Part shown: positions 27,013-34,750 of the stretch, piece after piece
How the letters are laid out: the number at the start of each line of letters is the position of its first letter
Numbering within the stretch: the first letter of the stretch is position 1
Source: Candidatus Poribacteria bacterium
GTDB taxonomy: Bacteria > Poribacteria > WGA-4E > WGA-3G
DNA length: 59,367 nt
Assembly: GCA_003635185.1 (NCBI GenBank)
Contig: PYJA01000107.1
Span: forward strand, 1-59,367
Direction of reading: 5' to 3'
Made by a program: the position numbers and the translations under genes
Notes under the pieces: generated by a model
What the model was told of the DNA's origin: nothing
Databases searched by the model: none
Seen by the model: only the letters and a program-made list of their open reading frames with translations

Positions 27013-27224
27013 ACGACTTGTGCCAGTTAAGTGAAAGTTTTGTTGTTTTTCACAACTGTTCATATTTGTAGGAGCGATCTCCGAATCGCGCCCGTTTGCA
27101 GTCGGGAATCGGAGTTCCCTCCTACCTTGAGGACAGCAGGTATCGGAAAAGTTGCGGAATGCAAACCCAAACAAGAGGAACATGTGAAATATAAATATAC
27201 CAAATGTTAACTGGCACAAGTCGT
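27013..27224. mobile_element. 212-bp MITE with 18-bp inverted ends and 8-bp target duplication
   Basis: Perfect terminal inverted repeats ACGACTTGTGCCAGTTAA occur at 27013-27030 and, reversed, at 27207-27224. The 8 bases ATAATTTA directly flank both ends (27005-27012 and 27225-27232), as expected of a target-site duplication. The interior has no gene but includes palindromic unit copy 2 (27068-27125). A non-autonomous element moved by an unseen DDE transposase is the simplest reading. Confidence 0.82.
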
Positions 27225-27349
27225 ATAATTTACTATAGTAGATTTTAGAATTATCTGAACACTTTTGATCTGTGCATTTAGCAAACTTAACGGACTGAGT
27301 GTGTTGTCCCACAACCTGTCCGAAGTTTAAATAAATATTTCGGTCCGGG

Positions 27350-27499
27350 GGCGAGGTTAGGAAACCTCGCCAGCAGCAGGTGTACATCTCTGGTGAGGTT
27401 AGGAAGAAATCAACGGGACCAATGCCATTTAGGCACTCCCCGCCTCGCCAGCAGCAGGTGTACATCTCTGCTGGCGAGGTTTCCTAACCTCGCCAGCAG
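27350..27499. repeat. cluster of GCGAGGTT hairpins able to fold in alternative ways
   Basis: GGCGAGGTT-AGGA-AACCTCGCC at 27350-27371 and a 14-bp stem CTGCTGGCGAGGTT with loop TCCT at 27468-27499. CCTCGCCAGCAG at 27443-27454 can pair instead with the left arm of the second hairpin. CAGCAGCAGGTGTACATCTCTG is shared between copies here and, with changes, at 23805. Confidence 0.8.
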
Positions 27500-27615
27500 C
27501 GGGGTATACGTGCCTCGTGCGGATGGAAAAGGACCGAATTAATAAATCAATCTTCATAAGTTTGTGGACAATTTCTGTTGTCCGTTATGTTTCCGAAGCA
27601 TGTCTTGTTTTTAAT

Positions 27616-27645
27616 TTGCGTTAATTCTGTTATTTGTAGTATAAT
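27616..27645 (+). promoter_or_regulatory. candidate sigma-70-type promoter, distal to the cohesin gene
   Basis: TTGCGT, an 18-base spacer and TATAAT (27640-27645). The bases around the -10 (TTTGTAGTATAAT) are repeated near 26819-26831. Confidence 0.45.
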
Positions 27646-27700
27646 TAAAAAATAGATTGTTCTAATTATCCAAATTGTTCTATTTGAAATCCAATTTGAC

Positions 27701-27727
27701 TTGACAACGTTTTTACGTTAGTATAAA
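27701..27727 (+). promoter_or_regulatory. candidate promoter proximal to the cohesin gene
   Basis: TTGACA, a 15-base spacer (short) and TATAAA. If used, it leaves a leader of about 180 nt that contains a GGCAC/GTGCC stem (about 27784-27808) and a GAAA-loop hairpin CTGTGCC-GAAA-GGGACAG (about 27853-27870). Confidence 0.45.
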
Positions 27728-27913
27728 CTTATTTGTTAAATGTATAACCACGTTTGAGCGATTTGCCTTTGTGCATATAGTGGCGGCACGTTGATGCGAA
27801 TGGTGCCCCTTAGGTTTCCCATAAGCCCTCACCTCAAACTGAAGAATTAAATCTGTGCCGAAAGGGACAGAAAACGTCACAATATAGTAAATGAATTTAG
27901 TAAGGAGTATTTT

Positions 27914-30274
27914 ATGAAAAATCAGCTTTTCAATAGGAAAATTCTGTTTTCTTTATTAGCTGTTGTAATGTGTTTGGGATGGACAGCGATGAGTTACGGC
28001 GCAGCTACCGTTTCGGTTGATCCCGCTACAATGGACTCCCCAGCAGTTGGGGAACAGTTTACCGTGAATATTAATATCGCAGGTGGTGCTGGTGTAGCAG
28101 GTTTCCAAGCAACCGTCAATTATGACAAGACTGCACTTAGTTATGTTTCCGCCGCAAAAGGAGATTATCTTCCTGGTGATCCTGCTGCTGGAACATTTTT
28201 CCCAGTGTTGCGACCAGGTGATTCCCATGTCGTAATCGGTGGAACTTCGATTGGCGTAGGAACTGCGGATGGTGACGGCACGCTTGCTACAGTAACATTT
28301 GAAGTCGTTGAGGTAAAAGCATCCGCTATCACTCTGTCAGATGTTCTCGTTTCTGATGCGAGTGCCAATTCGTTGGAAGTCACAACCGCAAATGGTTCAA
28401 TCACTGTTCCCGCTCCACCAGAGCCCGAACCGGATCCTGAACCAACACCGGATCCCGAACCAACGCCAGATCCTGAACCGACACCGGATCCCGAACCAAC
28501 ACCGGATCCCGAACCAACACCGGATCCCGAACCGACACCGGATCCCGAACCAACGCCAGATCCTGAACCAACACCGGATCCTGAACCAACGCCAGATCCT
28601 GAACCGACACCGGATCCTGAACCAACGCCAGATCCTGAACCGACACCGGATCCCGAACCAACTCCTATTGTTCCCGAGCCGCAAATGTTCAAGATTACCC
28701 TGACGAACCTCACCACAGGTGAACCGGGTATGGGTGGACAAATCTTCTCACCCCCAATCTTTGCAACACATGCTGCTGGTGTCAAAGTCTACGAAGTCGG
28801 TCAACCCGCCAATGCTGCACTTGTTGCACTTGCTGAAGGTGGAGATACTTCAGGACTCGCCGCGCTTGCAGCCGCTGCAGGTGCAAACGTTGAGGCACTA
28901 ACACCCCCAGATGGGTATGTTGTCCCCGGTGGGTCTGTTTCTGTAGTGCTAACAGCTGATGCGATGAACTCTGCGCTCTCTCTCGCTACAATGTTGGTCT
29001 CAACAAATGATGCATTTATCGGTGTTGCGGACTTAGCACTCTTTGATGAGGCTGGCATGCCTATATCAACAACATTGGAATTAAGGTCTTACGACGCGGG
29101 GAGTGAACAAAATACCGAACGTGGGACTGATATTCCCGGTCCAGTCGGTTTAGCACCTGCGGATGATCCAGAACACAGCAATGCACGTGTTCCCACAGAA
29201 GGCGGCGTTATCACACCGCATCCTGGTATTCAAGGTGTCGGTGATGTAACCGCAGCATTTGCGTGGACAGAGCCGACAGCCATGCTGACTATCGGACCTT
29301 ATATGCCAGAACCGGAGCCAGTACTGCCACCACCTCTGCCCACTTACGATATAATGCTTCAATCGGGATTAAACCTGATCTCTATTCCGTTGATGCCAAC
29401 CGAACCCTACACCGCAAAATCACTTGCTGAAATGGTCGGGTCCACAGTTGTTATCAAGTTAGATGCAGATGCACAGGACTTTGTGGGTTATGTCGTTGCT
29501 GAAGATGACGATGGTTTCGCTATTGAAGGTGGAAAAGGGTATATTGTCAATACACCCAAAGGTGGCATGGTAACATTCAGTGGTAATGCATGGTCTAATG
29601 AACCGGCAGAAATGACTGGAATGTCTATGGAAGAAGCCGCTGCGGCCCCCAAACTTTCCACTGCTAAAGATGCTTGGGCATTTGTCATCACAAGCGGCTT
29701 GCAGGATGAAATAACGGGTGTTTCTTATACCATGGTTGCCAAAAACCTCCGCACAGGAATTGTGACTACAAAGAAAGCCACCAGCGATAAAGGGCGCGCC
29801 TCTGCCGTTTGGGTAGACCTAAATTATAAGAGCGTCGTTGCAGCTGGTGATAAAATTGAGATCACACTCATTGACGAGAATGGCACGATTGTGTCCGGCC
29901 CGTTTGAGCGTACAGTTCAAACTTCGGATATTAACAATGCATATCTAAGTGTGCAGATGCGCGTTGGTGATGTGCGTCCGAAGGATACGATTCTGGGACA
30001 AAACTTCCCGAACCCGTTCAACCCTGAAACTTGGATACCTTATCAGTTGAGTCGTGATTCCAACGTAACGATTCAGATTTATAATGTTTCCGGTCATACG
30101 GTTCGGACGCTTAACTTAGGTCACAAGTCGACAGGTTCTTATATGACGAGTTCGGCTGCGGCTTATTGGGATGGTAAGAATGACGCGGGTGAACATGTTG
30201 CGAGTGGTATCTATTTTTATGCCCTCCAAACAGAGAATTTCTCTGCTACCCGCAGAATGGTCATTCTCAAGTAG
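27914..30274 (+). CDS. secreted protein: cohesin, PEPTPD linker, Spondin_N-like, C-terminal sorting tail
   Basis: A signal peptide (1-30) is followed by a cohesin-like domain (31-165; VGEQFTVNINIAGGAGVAGF, DGDGTLATVTFEV). A (PEPTPD)n linker (about 172-252) follows. Residues 256-465 resemble a Spondin_N domain (FKITLTNLTTGEP, SPPIFATHAAG, ATMLVSTNDAFIGV, SYDAGSEQNTERG). A beta-rich region follows, and residues 690-786 form a FlgD/type IX-like tail (NFPNPFNPETWIPYQL, WDGKNDAGEHVASGIYFY). Predicted exported and cell-surface or released. Cohesins bind dockerins, and the next gene encodes one. AAGGAG precedes the ATG. Cohesin and tail assignments are firm; Spondin_N is by motif recognition. Confidence 0.85.
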   Translation: MKNQLFNRKILFSLLAVVMCLGWTAMSYGAATVSVDPATMDSPAVGEQFTVNINIAGGAGVAGFQATVNYDKTALSYVSAAKGDYLPGDPAAGTFFPVLRPGDSHVVIGGTSIGVGTADGDGTLATVTFEVVEVKASAITLSDVLVSDASANSLEVTTANGSITVPAPPEPEPDPEPTPDPEPTPDPEPTPDPEPTPDPEPTPDPEPTPDPEPTPDPEPTPDPEPTPDPEPTPDPEPTPDPEPTPDPEPTPIVPEPQMFKITLTNLTTGEPGMGGQIFSPPIFATHAAGVKVYEVGQPANAALVALAEGGDTSGLAALAAAAGANVEALTPPDGYVVPGGSVSVVLTADAMNSALSLATMLVSTNDAFIGVADLALFDEAGMPISTTLELRSYDAGSEQNTERGTDIPGPVGLAPADDPEHSNARVPTEGGVITPHPGIQGVGDVTAAFAWTEPTAMLTIGPYMPEPEPVLPPPLPTYDIMLQSGLNLISIPLMPTEPYTAKSLAEMVGSTVVIKLDADAQDFVGYVVAEDDDGFAIEGGKGYIVNTPKGGMVTFSGNAWSNEPAEMTGMSMEEAAAAPKLSTAKDAWAFVITSGLQDEITGVSYTMVAKNLRTGIVTTKKATSDKGRASAVWVDLNYKSVVAAGDKIEITLIDENGTIVSGPFERTVQTSDINNAYLSVQMRVGDVRPKDTILGQNFPNPFNPETWIPYQLSRDSNVTIQIYNVSGHTVRTLNLGHKSTGSYMTSSAAAYWDGKNDAGEHVASGIYFYALQTENFSATRRMVILK
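28442..28657 (+). repeat. 18-bp tandem repeat, 12 units (PTPDPE)
   Basis: Twelve in-register 18-bp units encode the Pro-Thr-Pro-Asp-Pro-Glu linker. Two unit types are mixed: CCAACACCGGATCCCGAA-like and CCAACGCCAGATCCTGAA-like, with partly alternating order in the second half. Such arrays change length by slippage or recombination without breaking the frame. Confidence 0.95.
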
Positions 30275-30300
30275 GTTTAGCAACTAAAACGCACTAACAA

Positions 30301-30371
30301 AAAACGCCCCGACTGCCGGTTCATCCGATTGCAAATCAACGCTGATTAGCGTCGGCGGCGGGGCGTTTTTT
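30301..30371 (+). terminator. rho-independent terminator after the cohesin gene
   Basis: AACGCCCCGACTGCCG pairs with CGGCGGCGGGGCGTT across a long loop, followed by a run of six T. It lies between the cohesin gene and the dockerin gene, so the two are probably separate or only partly read-through transcripts. Confidence 0.8.
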
Positions 30372-30396
30372 CGCGTATACCTAAAGGAGATACTCT

Positions 30397-33300
30397 ATGG
30401 CTTACCTAAAAAACACATTGTCTATTTCGGTAATACTTTTACTTATTCTCGCTGCAAGCAGCAGTAGTGTCCTTGCTGTTTCTTTTGATCCGCCAGATGA
30501 ATTAACTGGAGCCCCCAATGAGAACAACTGTACACAGTGCCACGCCGGTAATAGTCTAAATGCATCGGGCGGATCACTAATGTTGACAGTGCCTAAAAAC
30601 TATTCGCCAGGTGTGGAATATGATATTATTGTTAATTTATCGCGCGCGGGACAAAGCCGATGGGGATTTGAGATGACAGCGTTGAATAATAACGGGACAC
30701 GCGCCGGGACTTTTGCCACAGCGGACGCAAATACACAATTATCAGAAACAAATAGTAAACAATACATTCAACATACGTCTGTTGGGACTGCCCGAGGCAA
30801 AAGAAATGCAAATAGTTGGACATTTAAATGGACTGCCCCATCTACCAATATAGGACCTATTACATTCTACGCGGCCGGGAACGCCGCCAATGGTGATTTT
30901 GGCACATCAGGAGATTACATTTATACCCAAAAAGCAACATCAGATGTCCCCATAATTTACGGTGTTACGTTAGCAGGTGTGGGCACATTGACCAGAAGTA
31001 CAACAGATGCCAGCGCAGGCGTCCGTTATACGCTTCGGGTAACAAACACTGGTAATACAGACGATGTGATTCGTTTGTCATCATCAGGCAGTGCAAGTGC
31101 GACATTAAGCCAAACATCTGTCTCACTTGCTGCAGGTGCTTCAGCAAACGTAAGATTGACGATTCCCGGCACTGCTTTAGCGGCAGCGGGTGACTATAAG
31201 ATTAAAGTTACAGCGACCTCACAAGGCGATAGCGCAAAAACTGCTGAAGTTTCAACGACTACAACTGTTCTACCTGTGTATGGTGTTACTTTAGCAGGTG
31301 TAGGCACATTGACCAGAAGCACAACAGATGCCAGCGCGGATGTGAGATATACGCTCCGCGTAACAAATACTGGCAACACAAATGATACAATTCGTCTAAC
31401 AGCTTCAGGTGATGCGACTGCTACAGTCAGACCGGCTTCTGTATTCCTTAACCGGGGGAGTTCACGCACAGTGACGTTAAGGGTTTCAGATGCTGCCCTC
31501 ACGCAAGCGGGTGATTACGCTGTGAAAGTCAAAGCGACCTCACAAGGGGATAGCACAAAAACTGCTGAAGTTTCAACGACTACGACTATTCTACCGGTTT
31601 ATGGAATTACTTTGATAGGTATAGGCGATTTGACAACCGAAACAGCAGATGCAAGCGAAGGTGTCACTTATACGATCAATGTTACGAATACAGGTAACAC
31701 TGACGACATAATAGATTTAGCTACTTCAGATAATGCTACCTTAAGTCAGTCTTCTGTGTCGCTTGCCTCTGGTGCTTCAGCAGAAGTGATATTGACAATC
31801 GCGGGTGATGTGCTGGCAAACGCAGGTGATTACGAAGTCAAAGCTACAGCAACCTCACAAGGCGATGACACAAAAACTGCTGAGATTACAACAAAGACAA
31901 CTATTCTGCCGGTTTATGATGTGATGTTAGCAGGTGTTGATAGTTTGACAACCGAAACAACAGATGCTTCGCAAGGTGTCACCTATACGTTCACAATCAC
32001 AAACACCGGTAACACAAGTGACACGATAAACTTAGCAACGTCAGAAGAGGCTGCCACCTTGAGCCAAACTTCTGTATCCCTTGCATCAGGGGCTTCTACC
32101 AATATAACTTTGACGATTCCCGGCACTGCTTTAGCAACAGCAGGTGAGTATGGAGTCACGGTTACAGCAACCTCACAAGGCGATAACACAAAAACTGCTG
32201 AGATTACAACAAAGACAACTATTACCCCAGTTTATAGTGTAATGTTAGCAGGTGTAGGCGATTTGACAACCAAAACAGCGGATGCTTCGCAAGGCGTCAC
32301 TTATACGATCAAGGTTACGAATACAGGTAACACTGACGACATAATAGATTTAGCTACTTCAGATAATGCAACCTTAAGTCAGTCTTCTGTGTCGCTTACC
32401 TCTGGTGCTTCAGCAGAAGTCACTTTAACTATCTCCGCGGATGCACTTGCGATTGCAGGCAAATATAATGTCATAATCATCGCGACTTCACAGGGGGATG
32501 ATACAAAAACTGCTGAAGTTTCTACAACCACAACTATTCTGCCAGTCTATGGTGTAATGTTAGCAGGTGTAGGCGATTTGACAACCGAAACAGCGGATGC
32601 TTCGCAAGGTGTCACTTATACGCTCAAGGTTACGAATACAGGTAACACTGACGACATAATAGATTTAGCTACATCAGACAATGCAACCTTAAGTCAGTCT
32701 TCTGTTCAGCTTGCTTCCGGTGCTTCAGTAGAAGTGGTATTGACAATCGCGGGTGATGTGCTTGCAAACGCAGGTGATTACGAAGTCAAGGTTACTGCCA
32801 TCTCACAAGACGATAACACAAAAACTGCTGAAGTTTCCACGACTACGACTATTCTACCGGTTTACGGTGTGATGTTAGCAGGTGTAGGTAGTTTGACAAC
32901 TGAAACAGCGGATGCAAGTGCAGGCGTTAGTTACACGCTCAAGGTTACAAGCACAAGCAACACGGATGATGTGATAGACTTAGCCACATCAGATGAAGCA
33001 GCTACTTTAAGTCAAACCTCAGTATCACTTGCTTCGGGTGCTTCAGCAGAAGTAGTATTGACAATCGCGGGGGATGTGCTTGCAAACGCAGGTGATTACG
33101 AAGTCAAGGTTACTGCCACCTCACAAGGCGATAACACAAAAACTGCTGAGATTACAACAAAGACAACTATTACCCCAGTTTATGGTGTAATGTTAAGTGG
33201 CGTTGGCGCATTGGCTAAGAGTACAGTCGATGCGGATGATGGTATCAATTATACACTTCGCGTTATAAACACAGGCAACACCGACGACATAATAGATTTA

Positions 33301-34689
33301 GTAACGTCAGATGATTCTGCTACACTAAGTCAAACCTCTATATCGCTTGCCGCTGGTGCTTCAGCAGAAGTGATATTGACAGTATTGAGTGATGTGCTTG
33401 CCACTGCTGGGAAATATGATGCCACAGTTACAGCAACCTCACAAGGGGATAATACAAAAACTGCCCAGATTACTGCTATAACTACTAATCTGCCGGTTTA
33501 CGGTGTGATGTTAGCAGGTGTAGGCACCCTGACAACCGAAACAGCAGATGCAAGTGAAGGTGTTACTTATACACTCACAATCACAAACACTGGCAACACG
33601 GACGATGTCATAGATTTAGCTACATCAGATAATGCCACCTTGAGTCAGTCTTCTGTGTCGCTTGCCTCTGGTGCTTCAGCAGAAGTAGTATTGACAATCG
33701 CGGGGGATGTGCTGGCAAACGCAGGTGATTACGAAGTCAAGGTTACAGCAACCTCACAAGGCGATAATACAAAAACGGCTGAGATTACAACAACTACAAC
33801 TATTACTCCAGTTTATAGTGTAATGTTAGCAGGTGTAGACGATTTGACAACCGATACAACGGATGCAAGCGAAGGTGTCACTTATACGCTCAATGTTATG
33901 AACACCGGCAACACGGATGACATCATAGATTTAGCTACATCAGATGATTCTGCTACACTCAGTCAAACCTCTATATCGCTTGCCTCAGGTGCTTCAGCAG
34001 AAGTAGTACTGATAATCGCGGGTGAAACTCTATCAACAGCAGGGGATTACGAAGTCAAAGTTACAGCAACTTCGCAAGGCGATACCACAAAAACTGCTGA
34101 AGTTGTTACAAAGACAACTATTCTGCCGGTTTATGGGGTTACGTTGATAGGTAAAGACGACCTGAAAGGTGATACCATGGATACACTTGCAGGTGTCGAT
34201 TATACATTGATACTCACAAATACCGGTAATACTGACGATACGATAGTGCTTAGTTCTTCTGCGGAAGTTGGGATTGAAGGGAGTGTTCTCGGATCGTTCA
34301 GTCAATCAGACGATCAAGTGCCAATGGGGCAGTTAGAGATCATGCTTGCCGCTGGTGCTGCTGCTGAGATAACATTTACAGCCGCAGGTGATTTCTTTAC
34401 AAAACCGGGTGAATATGAAATCAAAGTTACGGCAACTTCACAAGGCGATAATACGAAAACTGCTGAAATCACAACCGTAACTACGATAAAACCAGTACCA
34501 TGGGATATCAATGCCGATGGCACGGTGAATATCCAAGATTTAGTGTTGGTTGCAAACCAAATCGGTGAATCTGGTGAAGGACTTTCCGGCGATGTGAACA
34601 TGGATGGAGAGGTGAATATCCTTGACCTCGTTCAGGTTACCTCCTATTTCGGTAAAACACATGCAGAAATTGTCCAAGCGAATCAATAG
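30397..34689 (+). CDS. giant secreted protein: Reeler-like module, 11 Ig-like repeats, dockerin
   Basis: A signal peptide (1-27) leads into a Reeler-like (choice-of-anchor V type) module at about 28-185, with NNCTQCHAGN (a CxxCH haem-type motif), YSPGVEYDIIVNLS, RWGFEMTAL and WTFKWTAPSTNIGPITFYAAG. Eleven ~107-residue beta-sandwich repeats (about 186-1367) follow, each YGVxLAGVG...YTLxVTNTGNTDD...LSQTSVSLASGAS...ATSQGDxTKTAE. Residues 1368-1430 are a type I dockerin with two calcium loops (DINADGTVNIQDLV and DVNMDGEVNILDLV). Predicted to bind the cohesin of the preceding protein through the dockerin. AAAGGAG lies nine bases before the ATG. Confidence 0.88.
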   Translation: MAYLKNTLSISVILLLILAASSSSVLAVSFDPPDELTGAPNENNCTQCHAGNSLNASGGSLMLTVPKNYSPGVEYDIIVNLSRAGQSRWGFEMTALNNNGTRAGTFATADANTQLSETNSKQYIQHTSVGTARGKRNANSWTFKWTAPSTNIGPITFYAAGNAANGDFGTSGDYIYTQKATSDVPIIYGVTLAGVGTLTRSTTDASAGVRYTLRVTNTGNTDDVIRLSSSGSASATLSQTSVSLAAGASANVRLTIPGTALAAAGDYKIKVTATSQGDSAKTAEVSTTTTVLPVYGVTLAGVGTLTRSTTDASADVRYTLRVTNTGNTNDTIRLTASGDATATVRPASVFLNRGSSRTVTLRVSDAALTQAGDYAVKVKATSQGDSTKTAEVSTTTTILPVYGITLIGIGDLTTETADASEGVTYTINVTNTGNTDDIIDLATSDNATLSQSSVSLASGASAEVILTIAGDVLANAGDYEVKATATSQGDDTKTAEITTKTTILPVYDVMLAGVDSLTTETTDASQGVTYTFTITNTGNTSDTINLATSEEAATLSQTSVSLASGASTNITLTIPGTALATAGEYGVTVTATSQGDNTKTAEITTKTTITPVYSVMLAGVGDLTTKTADASQGVTYTIKVTNTGNTDDIIDLATSDNATLSQSSVSLTSGASAEVTLTISADALAIAGKYNVIIIATSQGDDTKTAEVSTTTTILPVYGVMLAGVGDLTTETADASQGVTYTLKVTNTGNTDDIIDLATSDNATLSQSSVQLASGASVEVVLTIAGDVLANAGDYEVKVTAISQDDNTKTAEVSTTTTILPVYGVMLAGVGSLTTETADASAGVSYTLKVTSTSNTDDVIDLATSDEAATLSQTSVSLASGASAEVVLTIAGDVLANAGDYEVKVTATSQGDNTKTAEITTKTTITPVYGVMLSGVGALAKSTVDADDGINYTLRVINTGNTDDIIDLVTSDDSATLSQTSISLAAGASAEVILTVLSDVLATAGKYDATVTATSQGDNTKTAQITAITTNLPVYGVMLAGVGTLTTETADASEGVTYTLTITNTGNTDDVIDLATSDNATLSQSSVSLASGASAEVVLTIAGDVLANAGDYEVKVTATSQGDNTKTAEITTTTTITPVYSVMLAGVDDLTTDTTDASEGVTYTLNVMNTGNTDDIIDLATSDDSATLSQTSISLASGASAEVVLIIAGETLSTAGDYEVKVTATSQGDTTKTAEVVTKTTILPVYGVTLIGKDDLKGDTMDTLAGVDYTLILTNTGNTDDTIVLSSSAEVGIEGSVLGSFSQSDDQVPMGQLEIMLAAGAAAEITFTAAGDFFTKPGEYEIKVTATSQGDNTKTAEITTVTTIKPVPWDINADGTVNIQDLVLVANQIGESGEGLSGDVNMDGEVNILDLVQVTSYFGKTHAEIVQANQ
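30952..34497 (+). repeat. array of eleven ~320-bp coding repeats
   Basis: Repeat units start at YGV/YGI/YSV/YDV codons. Several share long identical DNA: a stretch reading ACAGGTAACACTGACGACAT and onward is the same near 31690, 32325 and 32640, which suggests recent duplication or gene conversion. Units 1-2 (TRSTTDAS) and 11 differ most from the central units (TTETADAS). Confidence 0.9.
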
Positions 34690-34708
34690 TTCACTTTAGA
34701 AATAATCA

Positions 34709-34735
34709 GATAGGCGCGCTTTTAGCGTGCCTATC
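34709..34735 (+). terminator. hairpin after the dockerin gene
   Basis: GATAGGCGCGC pairs with GCGTGCCTATC (one G-U) across TTTTA. No T-run follows, so it may be a weak terminator or processing site before the dehydrogenase gene 16 bp on. Confidence 0.5.
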
Positions 34736-34750
34736 CTTATGGAGGAGAAA

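Larger units (their letters stand above)
26780..27913. other. 1.1-kb non-coding, repeat-rich region
   Basis: No supported gene. It contains a TATAAT box with a TTGCTT partner (about 26802-26831), two copies of TATAGTAGATTTTA (about 26883 and 27235), an inverted pair of 60-bp palindromic units, a MITE (27013-27224), a hairpin cluster (27350-27499) and the promoter and long leader of the cohesin gene. Each is listed separately where supported. Confidence 0.75.

Noticed and set aside
27010..27465. 151-codon minus-strand frame containing MYTCCWRGG
   Set aside because: It translates hairpin repeats and the MITE; the repeated peptide is only the GCGAGG hairpin family read as protein.
28165..28785. 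Long minus-strand frame rich in VGSGSG opposite the cohesin gene
   Set aside because: It mirrors the 18-bp tandem repeat of the real gene. It has no RBS, and the plus frame has a signal peptide and known domains.
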